DNA from: Nitrospira sp.
GTDB lineage: Bacteria; Nitrospirota; Nitrospiria; Nitrospirales; Nitrospiraceae
Assembly: GCA_005116795.1 (NCBI GenBank)
Contig: SWDL01000392.1
Span: forward strand, 1-11,641
Direction: 5' to 3'
Length of the DNA stretch: 11,641 nucleotides
Part shown: in pieces, positions 5,268 through 11,641 of the stretch
How positions within the stretch are numbered: position 1 is the stretch's first letter
Layout: each line of letters opens with the position of its first letter
Notes under the pieces: generated by a model
Told to the model about the DNA's origin: nothing
Database searches by the model: none
Seen by the model: only the letters and a program-made list of their open reading frames with translations
Made by a program: the position numbers and the translations under genes

Positions 5268-5921
5268 ATGGCACGCAAGCGAACGCCGCCGTTCAATCCC
5301 CAGACGTTCCTCACCAAAGTCGGCAGCGGTAAAACGAGTCTGACGCTCCCCAGGAACCACACGATCTTTTCGCAAGGGGATGCGGCGGAGGCTGTGTTCT
5401 ATATCCAGGCGGGCAAGGTCAAGCTGACCGTGGTCTCGCAGCAGGGCAAGGAAGCCGTCGTCGCGATTCTGGAACGTGGCGCCTTTTTTGGGGAATCCTG
5501 CCTCGCCGGACAGACTGTTCGTCCGGCGAACGCGACCATCATGGAAGACTCCAGTATCGTGCGCATCGACAGAGGCGCTATGATCCGTGTGCTTCACGAG
5601 GAGCCCACGTTCGCCGAGCTGTTTATGTCCTATCTGCTGGCTCACAATATTCGCATCCAAGAGGATTTGGTGGATCAACTCTTTAATTCCAGCGAGAAGC
5701 GGCTCGCGCGGGTGCTGCTGTTGTTGGCGCACTTCGGGAAGGAGAGCAAGCCGGAGACGGTCATTACGAAGATCAGTCAGGAAACACTCGCCGAGATGAT
5801 CGGTACCACGCGCTCCCGCGTCAGTTTCTTCATGAATAAGTTCCGGAAGTTGGGCTTTGTTGACTACAACGGGGCCTTGCACGTGCACAGCTCGCTCCTC
5901 AATATCGTCCTTCACGACTAG
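5268..5921 (+). CDS. Crp/Fnr-family transcriptional regulator
   Basis: A 217-residue protein with the usual two-domain plan. Residues about 20-135 form a cyclic-nucleotide-binding-type beta roll (FSQGDAAEAVFYIQAGKVKL; FFGESCLAGQ, with GES at 75-77). A long dimer helix follows, then a C-terminal winged helix from about 150, with recognition region ISQETLAEMIGTTRSRVSFF (169-188). There is one cysteine near the roll (C78) and no N-terminal cysteine cluster, so this is not an Fe-S FNR. The CRP Arg-Ser pair that holds the cAMP phosphate is not obvious (TVRPANAT instead), so the ligand is unknown. The start at 5268 is chosen because AGGAGG lies seven bases upstream. An ATG at 5264 is in another frame, and the TTG at 5250 precedes the ribosome binding site. 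It has its own candidate promoter and operator-like repeat. Confidence 0.9.
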   Translation: MARKRTPPFNPQTFLTKVGSGKTSLTLPRNHTIFSQGDAAEAVFYIQAGKVKLTVVSQQGKEAVVAILERGAFFGESCLAGQTVRPANATIMEDSSIVRIDRGAMIRVLHEEPTFAELFMSYLLAHNIRIQEDLVDQLFNSSEKRLARVLLLLAHFGKESKPETVITKISQETLAEMIGTTRSRVSFFMNKFRKLGFVDYNGALHVHSSLLNIVLHD

Positions 5922-6238
5922 TGCTCGTCGACCGCGTGGTTCCCCAGATGGGGCTCCAGCCTCCTCCACTATTCACATGAGCAATTGTGACCAGACCGCG
6001 GGTTTTGTGCCCCGCATAATCATGACGATGGGGAGTCCTGTGCAGTCCGAGCCGTGGCTATACGCGAGTCCGGTAGGTGATCGTTGAGAGCCGGTCTGTC
6101 AGGGCCAGGTGCTATCGACCGCGTTCCTTCCGGTCGGAGATCAGCTTGCAACGGGTCCCTCCGGCAGGTTGCTTCCTAATCAGAAGTGTTCTCCGTCGCT
6201 GATTTCACCAGTCGAATCCGGAGTCGATCAGGAGGCCC
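5922..6238. other. Intergenic region without a supported gene
   Basis: About 317 bases between the Crp/Fnr gene and the glucan synthase. The short open frames here lack ribosome binding sites and plausible composition. I see two small stem-loops: GCGGG-N8-CCCGC (5998-6015) and CGACCG-N9-CGGTCG (6116-6136). Neither has a T-run. No clear -35/-10 pair was found for the downstream gene. Confidence 0.4.
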
Positions 6239-9200
6239 ATGGATGCAGTCCATTCATCTGCTACCCTTCGTCCCGAGCTGGAAGAGCCGATTCGCGCCGA
6301 GCTCTTCGGCGTCGAGCGGCTCGAACAGCATGCTGAAAGTCTGGCGGCTGCGCAGATCGTCACCGGCGATTCACGGCGGGGGCGGTTACTCACGCCACGG
6401 GTCCTGGAGAACGGACGGGTCTTGGTGGAGTCCTACCGGACCATCGCCCGCGCGATTCGGGAGGAGAAAGCGATTACCCCTGCGGCCGAATGGTTGGTCG
6501 ACAATTTTCACATCGTGGACGAACAGCTTCGCGAGATCATCGACGATTTGCCTCCTGGGTATTACAGGCAATTGCCCAAACTGGCATCCGGCCACCTGCA
6601 GGATTATCCACGGGTGTTCGGAGTCGCCTGGGCCTTCGTCGCGCACACCGACAGTCGATTCGACCCCGAGATGCTGCGCCGCTTTGTGGTGGCCTATCAG
6701 CGCGTGCAACCGCTGACGATCGGTGAATTGTGGGCGGTGGCCATCTCGCTGCGCGTCGTGCTGGTGGAGAACCTTCGCAGGCTGGTAGAGCGGATCGTGC
6801 ACAGCCGTGCCGCCCGGCTGGAAGCCGACGAACTGGCGGATAGCTTGTTGGGGACCGGGGTGTTAGCCTCCGAGCCTCCGGCCACTGTTCTCCGCCATTT
6901 TGAGCGCAGACCATTGGCGCCTGCGTTTGCCGTGCAGCTTGTTCAGCGACTCCGTGACCTGGACCCGAAGGTGCGTCCCGTGTTGCTGTGGCTCGACGAA
7001 CGTCTTGCCGCGCAGGGCACGACCGTCAACGACATCGTGCACGCCGAGCATCAGCGGCAGGCCGCCATGAGCGTCACGGTGCGCAATATCATCACCAGTA
7101 TGCGGTTGACGTCTGCGTTCGACTGGGCGGACTTTTTCGAGAGCGTCAGCCTGGTGGATGACATTCTTCATCGCGAGCCTCGATACGCCGAAATGGATTT
7201 TGTCACCCGGGACACCTACCGCCATGCCATCGAGGATCTCTCCCGCGGCTCGGGTGCCTCCGAAATCGATGTGGCGACCCGTGTCGTGGAGCGCGCCAGG
7301 CGGGCCAGTGTTGAGCCGCGAGAGAGTGTGCAGCCGGATCAGGATCGGCACAGGGACCCAGGCTATTACCTCATCTCACAAGGGCGCCGGGCGTTTGAAT
7401 GCGAACTCGGCTACAGGGTGTCCTGGAAGCGCCGGCTCCTGCGTTGGTACGTCCGGGCCGCAGTCCCGGGCTATCTGGGCTCGCTCGCGGCTGTGACCGC
7501 CCTGGCCCTGGCGCTGCCGCTGTGGCATGCCGGAGCAGCCGGCGTCACCGTCGTAGGTCTCGCGCTGCTCGGTCTTCTCGCGCTCGTCCCGGCGTCGGAT
7601 CTCGCCATGGCGCTCATCAATCGCACGGTCATGGCAGTCCTCGGACCGCGACCATTGCCGCGGATGGCACTGCGGAACGGTATTCCCAAAGAGTTGCGAA
7701 CGATCGTGGTGGTGCCCACGCTACTCACGAACCAGCAGGGCATCGATGAGCAAGTCGAACGATTGGAAGTTCATTTTCTGGCGAATTCGGATGATGACCT
7801 GCGCTTCGCCCTGCTCTCAGACTGGAGAGACGCCCCGAGCGAACGTCTTCCCGGTGACGCCGAACTGCTGGCAGCAGCCGTTGAGGGGATCGCGCTTCTG
7901 AACAAACGATACGGCCCCGCGTCCGGTGGTGGGTTGCGCTTCGTGCTGTTGCACCGCAGGCGTGTCTGGAACGAGTCCGAGCACACATGGATGGGGTGGG
8001 AACGGAAGCGAGGCAAGCTGCATGAGTTGAATCAACTGCTGCGCGGCTCGACCGGCACGACGTTTATGTCTGTCGGCGGGCACCCCCCCGAGCCTATTCC
8101 TTCTGTCCGGTACGTCATCACGCTTGATGCGGACACGCGGTTGCCGCGCGGAGCCGCGCACCGGTTGATCGGCACCATGGCCCATCCTCTGAACCGGCCT
8201 CGGTTCGACCGTCTCGCCGGACGCGTTGTGGAAGGGTATGGAGTCGTGCAGCCACGGATTACGCCGTCGCTACCGACCGATGGTGAGGGCTCGTGTTTTC
8301 AAAAGACGTTCTCCGGTCCCAGCGGAATCGATCCCTATGCCGCGGCCGTGTCGGATGTGTACCAGGATTTGTTCCGGGAAGGGTCGTACACCGGCAAGGG
8401 CATTTACGACATCGACGCCTTCGAGGCGGCGTTGGCGGACAAGGTGCCGGACAATGCGATGCTCAGTCACGATCTATTTGAAGGGCTCTTCGCTCGCGCA
8501 GCCCTGGCGACCGACATCGAGCTGTTCGAAGCCTTTCCCGCCCATTATGAAGCCGCGGCAGCCAGGCAGCACCGATGGGCGCGCGGCGATTGGCAGCTAC
8601 TGCCCTGGCTTCTCGGGCGCAGGCATGCCGGATCTGAGCCCCGTCGCGCGGTGGTGATTCCCGCGATCGGCCGTTGGAAGATACTCGACAACCTCCGGCG
8701 CACCCTGTCTGCTCCCGCCGCGTTTCTGACGTTGATCGTCGGGTGGTTGTTACCGGCGGGATCTCCTTGGGTATGGTCCGGCTTTATTCTGGCCACGATT
8801 GCGATTCCATCGCTCTTGTCCTTCGTACTCGGACTCTATCCACGCCGGCGCGGTGTTCCCCTGCGCAGCCATTGTCGTGGCGCGATCACCGACCTGAAGT
8901 TGGCCGCGACTCAGATCGCGTTGACGGTCACCTTCCTGGCGTACCAGACTTGGCTCATGTCGGACGCGATTCTTCGTACCCTCGGCCGTCTCGTCCTCAC
9001 GCGGACTCGGTTGTTGGAGTGGGTGACCGCGGCACAGGCCGAGGATGCCTACACATGCAACTTGACGGGGATGTATCGGCGCATGGCGGGCGGCATCGTG
9101 CTCGCCGTCGTGGCCGGTGGGGTGACCGCGATTGGGGAGCACGAGTCCTGGGCTGCCGCGGCCCCGTTCATCCTCCTATGGATGGCCTCTCCCGTAGTCG

Positions 9201-9430
9201 CGCGCTGGGTCAGCCTGCCTCCGCGGCTCACCGGGGCCATGCCGGTCTCGTCGGCCGATGCCCGGACGCTTCGGTTGATTGCGCGCCGGACCTGGTGGTT
9301 CTTCGAGACGTTCGTGTCCTCGGAGGACCACGCGCTGCCGCATGATAACTTTCAAGAGGAGACCAGAAAAAGAAGCTGCTGGCCTCGCTCGTGCTGGTCA
9401 TCCAAAACCTCCGCCACCCGGAGAAACTGA
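6239..9430 (+). CDS. ndvB: Truncated cyclic beta-1,2-glucan synthase (NdvB/ChvB-like), GT84 part
   Basis: The first 1040 or so residues belong to the NdvB/ChvB family, inner-membrane enzymes that make cyclic beta-1,2-glucan from UDP-glucose and release it into the periplasm. The N-terminal block is plain (AAEWLVDNFHIVDEQLREI; QPLTIGELWAVAISLR near 156-171). A membrane segment pair lies at about 405-465. The GT84 transferase domain follows, with the DxD-type motif LDADT (D630, D632) and the acceptor-side motif QHRWARGDW (777-785). More membrane segments span about 820-995. Family members are about 2,800 residues long. Here homology ends at PHDNFQEE (residues 1034-1041), where the family goes on into its glucoamylase-like and GH94 phosphorylase domains. 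The last 22 codons are out-of-frame globin sequence. AGGAGG lies only three bases before the ATG. Cyclization and chain-length control should be lost, so it is probably non-functional. Confidence 0.85.
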   Translation: MDAVHSSATLRPELEEPIRAELFGVERLEQHAESLAAAQIVTGDSRRGRLLTPRVLENGRVLVESYRTIARAIREEKAITPAAEWLVDNFHIVDEQLREIIDDLPPGYYRQLPKLASGHLQDYPRVFGVAWAFVAHTDSRFDPEMLRRFVVAYQRVQPLTIGELWAVAISLRVVLVENLRRLVERIVHSRAARLEADELADSLLGTGVLASEPPATVLRHFERRPLAPAFAVQLVQRLRDLDPKVRPVLLWLDERLAAQGTTVNDIVHAEHQRQAAMSVTVRNIITSMRLTSAFDWADFFESVSLVDDILHREPRYAEMDFVTRDTYRHAIEDLSRGSGASEIDVATRVVERARRASVEPRESVQPDQDRHRDPGYYLISQGRRAFECELGYRVSWKRRLLRWYVRAAVPGYLGSLAAVTALALALPLWHAGAAGVTVVGLALLGLLALVPASDLAMALINRTVMAVLGPRPLPRMALRNGIPKELRTIVVVPTLLTNQQGIDEQVERLEVHFLANSDDDLRFALLSDWRDAPSERLPGDAELLAAAVEGIALLNKRYGPASGGGLRFVLLHRRRVWNESEHTWMGWERKRGKLHELNQLLRGSTGTTFMSVGGHPPEPIPSVRYVITLDADTRLPRGAAHRLIGTMAHPLNRPRFDRLAGRVVEGYGVVQPRITPSLPTDGEGSCFQKTFSGPSGIDPYAAAVSDVYQDLFREGSYTGKGIYDIDAFEAALADKVPDNAMLSHDLFEGLFARAALATDIELFEAFPAHYEAAAARQHRWARGDWQLLPWLLGRRHAGSEPRRAVVIPAIGRWKILDNLRRTLSAPAAFLTLIVGWLLPAGSPWVWSGFILATIAIPSLLSFVLGLYPRRRGVPLRSHCRGAITDLKLAATQIALTVTFLAYQTWLMSDAILRTLGRLVLTRTRLLEWVTAAQAEDAYTCNLTGMYRRMAGGIVLAVVAGGVTAIGEHESWAAAAPFILLWMASPVVARWVSLPPRLTGAMPVSSADARTLRLIARRTWWFFETFVSSEDHALPHDNFQEETRKRSCWPRSCWSSKTSATRRN
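9340..9370 (+). other. Fusion junction between ndvB-like and globin sequence
   Basis: Glucan-synthase homology runs in one frame to the codons for DNFQEE (ending 9361). Globin homology begins in the -1 frame at GAC 9361 (DQKKKLLASL). In the globin frame a TAA at 9346-9348 closes the upstream side. Two unrelated families therefore meet within a few bases. The event removed the last roughly 60% of the synthase and the first helices of the globin. A deletion or an assembly chimera are both possible; reads across this point would decide. Confidence 0.75.
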
Positions 9431-9681
9431 CGAAAGCTCTGCGCGAGTTGGGCGCTCGCCACGTGGGATACGGGGCACAGCCCGCACAGTACGACGCAGT
9501 GGGGGAGAATCTCTTGGCGGTGCTGGGCGAGTTCGCCGGCAACGCCTGGACATCGGACGTGAAGCACGCGTGGCAGGAGGCATATAGCGCCATCGCAGCA
9601 ATCATGCTGGAAGGAGCCCGGCAGGCCATGCCGGTTTCCGTTACACGAAGGCAGGAAAAAGAAAAAGGAGGGGCACACACC
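9349..9681 (+). pseudogene. 5'-truncated bacterial globin (helices E-H)
   Basis: This stretch encodes the C-terminal half of a Vitreoscilla-haemoglobin-type single-domain globin. It opens at helix E (DQKKKLLASLVLVIQNLRHP) and continues through GARHVGYGAQPAQYDAVGEN, where the His at 9460-9462 sits at the proximal haem-ligand position (F8) and the Tyr in AQYDAVG follows. It ends with helices G and H (TSDVKHAWQEAYSAIAAIML). Helices A-D and any start codon are missing. The first in-frame start candidate is a GTG at 9391, inside helix E, so a haem-binding product is unlikely. No stop separates it from the chemoreceptor at 9682, about 45 residues further on. The original gene was thus either a globin-coupled receptor or a globin read straight into its neighbour. 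Confidence 0.7.
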
Positions 9682-11641
9682 ATGTCACGGATCGCAACGT
9701 GGTGGAAGCAGAGAAGAAACAAGCGGGCAGCCTCGACGGACCTGGCGCGCCTGTGCAAGAGCGCGCTGGACGATGCGAACACCAACGTCCTGATGTGCGA
9801 CCGGACCTATACGATCACGTACGCCAACAACACGTCGCTGAAGAAGCTCCGCGAGCTGGAGGGGGAGATCCGCAAGGCTTTCCCCGGCTTCTCGGCGGAC
9901 ACGGTCGTTGGCTCGAAGATTGACGCTTTCCATAAGGCGCCGGAGCGGCAGCGGCGTATCCTGGACAACCCGGCCAACCTGCCCCACAAAGCCGACATCC
10001 AGTTGGGGCCGCTGACGCTCAGCCTGACGGTCTCCGGGATCACCTCGCAAACCGGCAAGTACCTGGGCAACATGCTGGAGTGGGAAGACGTGACGGCCAA
10101 GCGCAAGATGGAAACCGAGATGATGCGGTTGAAGACCTCGCTCGACAACACCAGCACGAACGTCCTGGTCTGCGACCGAAACTACACGATTGCCTATGCC
10201 AATAAGGCCTCGGTGACCACGCTCAGAAAGCTGGAGCATGAGATCCGCAAGGTGTTCCCGAACTTTGCCGTGGATAAGGTCATCGGGTCGAGCATAGACG
10301 CGTACCACAAGAATCCGGCCCATCAGCGGCGCCTCCTGGACGACCCCAAGAATCTCCCCTACCACGCGGAGATCAAGCTGGGGCCGCTGACGCTGGATCT
10401 GAACGCTGCCGCGATCCTGTCGGACAAGGGCGAGTACCTGGGCAACGTCGTCGAGTGGGCCGATGTGACGGCGCAGAAGCAGGCGCAAAACGAAGTGCAG
10501 CGCTTGATCGGGGCCGCGGTGGAGGGGCGCCTGTCGGAGCGAGCGCCGACTGAGAACTTCGAAGGATTCTACCGGTCCCTGGCCGAAGGGATCAACCAGA
10601 TGCTCGACGCCCTCGTGGACCGTTTGACCAAAGTGGTCGGGGCCGTCAAGACCTCGACGGAAAGCGTCTCGACCGGCTCCGTGGAGATCAGCCAGGGCAC
10701 GGAGGACCTCTCTCAGCGGACCTCCGAGCAGGCCGCGGCCCTGGAAGAGACCTCCAGCGCAATGGAGGAGATGACCTCCGCAGTGAAACAGAACGCCGAC
10801 AACGCCAAGCAGGCCAATCACCTGGCGACGGCGGCGCGCGACGTGGCGGAGAAAGGCGGCTTGGCGACCAGCCGGGCGGTGGCGGCGATGGGCGAGATCA
10901 ACAAGAGCAGCAAGAAGATCGCGGACATCATCACCGTGATCGACGAGATCGCCTTCCAGACCAATCTGCTGGCCCTGAACGCGGCGGTGGAAGCGGCGCG
11001 GGCCGGCGAACACGGTCGCGGGTTCGCCGTCGTGGCGGCGGAGGTGCGGAACCTCGCGCAACGGTCGGCGACCGCGGCCAAAGAAATCAAGGGCCTCATC
11101 AACGAGTCCGTCCAGCGGGTCACGGACGGCAGCGAACTCGTCACCCAATCCGGCAAGACGCTGGAGGAGATCGTCGGCTCCGTCAAGCGCGTCACCGACA
11201 TCATCGCCGAGATCACCGCCGCCTCACAGGAGCAGGCCAGCGGGATCGATCAGGTGAACAAGTCCATCATGCAGTTGGACAACACGACCCAGCAGAACGC
11301 GGCGCTGGTCGAGGAATCGGCCGCGGCCTGTCAGAATCTCACGGTCCAGGCGACAGGGCTGACGCGCCTGATGGAGTCCTTCAAGATGAAAGACGGCAGG
11401 GTGGTCGAGATGACCGTCCTCAAGGGACAGGCCGAAGACGACCCCGCGGCGTGGCGCGAGGGCGGCATTCGGTCGATGAGTGGAGCGGTTCCTCATCGCA
11501 TGCCGACCGCGACACACCAATTTGGCGCCAAACCGGCGGGCTCTGCCGCGGCCCACACCGCGATGGTCAAGAAGCCGGCGCCTCAGCCGAAGACCGAGGC
11601 GCGCAAAGAACCGGTCGGCGTGGCGGGGGGGAATGGGAAGG
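9682..11641 (+). CDS. Cytosolic PAS-PAS methyl-accepting chemotaxis protein (partial, runs off end)
   Basis: The frame is open from 9349 to the end of the window, giving at least 653 residues from ATG 9682. AAAAAGGAGGGG lies about ten bases before that ATG. Two PAS domains stand in tandem (about 28-144 and 153-269), near-copies with a 125-residue period (TNVLMCDRTYTITYAN and TNVLVCDRNYTIAYAN). A HAMP-like segment follows (about 278-325, NFEGFYRSLAEGINQMLDAL), then the MCP signalling hairpin with tip EIAFQTNLLALNAAVEAA from 422, which binds CheA/CheW. No membrane segment is present, so it is a soluble receptor that senses inside the cell, possibly redox or a small ligand through PAS. The tail after about 575 is Ala/Pro/Lys-rich; its end is not seen. 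Large minus-strand frames over this gene (for example 9685-11148) are shadows. The true start could lie in the globin region. Confidence 0.85.
   Translation, partial: MSRIATWWKQRRNKRAASTDLARLCKSALDDANTNVLMCDRTYTITYANNTSLKKLRELEGEIRKAFPGFSADTVVGSKIDAFHKAPERQRRILDNPANLPHKADIQLGPLTLSLTVSGITSQTGKYLGNMLEWEDVTAKRKMETEMMRLKTSLDNTSTNVLVCDRNYTIAYANKASVTTLRKLEHEIRKVFPNFAVDKVIGSSIDAYHKNPAHQRRLLDDPKNLPYHAEIKLGPLTLDLNAAAILSDKGEYLGNVVEWADVTAQKQAQNEVQRLIGAAVEGRLSERAPTENFEGFYRSLAEGINQMLDALVDRLTKVVGAVKTSTESVSTGSVEISQGTEDLSQRTSEQAAALEETSSAMEEMTSAVKQNADNAKQANHLATAARDVAEKGGLATSRAVAAMGEINKSSKKIADIITVIDEIAFQTNLLALNAAVEAARAGEHGRGFAVVAAEVRNLAQRSATAAKEIKGLINESVQRVTDGSELVTQSGKTLEEIVGSVKRVTDIIAEITAASQEQASGIDQVNKSIMQLDNTTQQNAALVEESAAACQNLTVQATGLTRLMESFKMKDGRVVEMTVLKGQAEDDPAAWREGGIRSMSGAVPHRMPTATHQFGAKPAGSAAAHTAMVKKPAPQPKTEARKEPVGVAGGNGK
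9757..10464 (+). repeat. Tandem PAS duplication, 375-bp period
   Basis: The segments starting near 9757 and 10132 encode two PAS domains aligned without gaps at 125 codons. L29/L154 and D136/D261 mark the same positions in each copy. Matching blocks include TNVL, YTI-YAN, EIRK-FP, HK-P--QRR, LGPLTL, YLGN and DVTA. This is an internal gene duplication. Confidence 0.7.

Noticed and set aside
5977..6087. A 36-codon frame after the Crp/Fnr gene
   Set aside because: It has no ribosome binding site and no recognisable composition or domain.
9359..9376. Programmed -1 frameshift joining the glucan synthase to the globin frame
   Set aside because: The required shift is -1 near an A-run, but the heptamer in the synthase frame (A AAA AGA) does not fit X XXY YYZ. 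The globin is also unrelated and starts mid-fold at helix E, which points to a deletion or chimera.
9685..11148. A 487-codon minus-strand frame
   Set aside because: It is the antisense shadow of the PAS-PAS-MCP gene, whose plus-strand translation shows the conserved MCP hairpin tip. The minus translation is a typical His/Arg/Asp/Gly-rich shadow.

Overview
The window reads as chromosomal DNA of a GC-rich Gram-negative bacterium. Membrane-anchored or periplasmic proteins, a cyclic beta-1,2-glucan synthase relative and a soluble chemoreceptor fit that. The small-gene content and the Crp/Fnr and helix-hairpin-helix subtypes recall Nitrospira-like genomes (Nitrospirota), but this is an impression from protein style and was not tested by a search.

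Layout. Bases 1-219 hold the 3' end of an unrecognised gene. An XRE-type regulator (332-1207, minus) is divergent from a small ABM-fold monooxygenase-like gene (1411-1731, plus). The two share a compact promoter region with overlapping -35/-10 elements and three nested inverted repeats. Bases 1732-5083 carry small plus-strand genes separated by spacers: a possible 19-25 aa peptide, a helix-hairpin-helix protein, a 38 aa Trp/Arg-rich small protein with an excellent ribosome binding site, a PepSY protein with a membrane anchor, an unknown 330 aa protein with a membrane segment at each end, a possible coupled 46 aa ORF, and two small hypothetical proteins. A Crp/Fnr-family regulator follows (5268-5921), with its own promoter and an inverted repeat over the -35 region.

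The last half holds the most notable structure. A cyclic beta-1,2-glucan synthase (NdvB/ChvB-like) gene starts normally at 6239 and keeps its N-terminal region, its GT84 glycosyltransferase domain and its membrane segments. Around 9358-9366 it changes abruptly into the C-terminal half (helices E-H) of a bacterial single-domain globin, read in another frame. The globin fragment continues without a stop codon into a cytosolic PAS-PAS-HAMP-like-MCP chemoreceptor that runs off the end of the window. The junction is either a genomic deletion/fusion or an assembly chimera. If the globin and receptor belong together, the intact relative would be a globin-coupled chemoreceptor or a globin-receptor operon.

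No rRNA, tRNA, CRISPR array, insertion sequence or phage gene was seen. I found no convincing complete new system. The best leads are the ndvB/globin/MCP junction, the divergent regulator-ABM control region, and the small ORFs with good translation signals.
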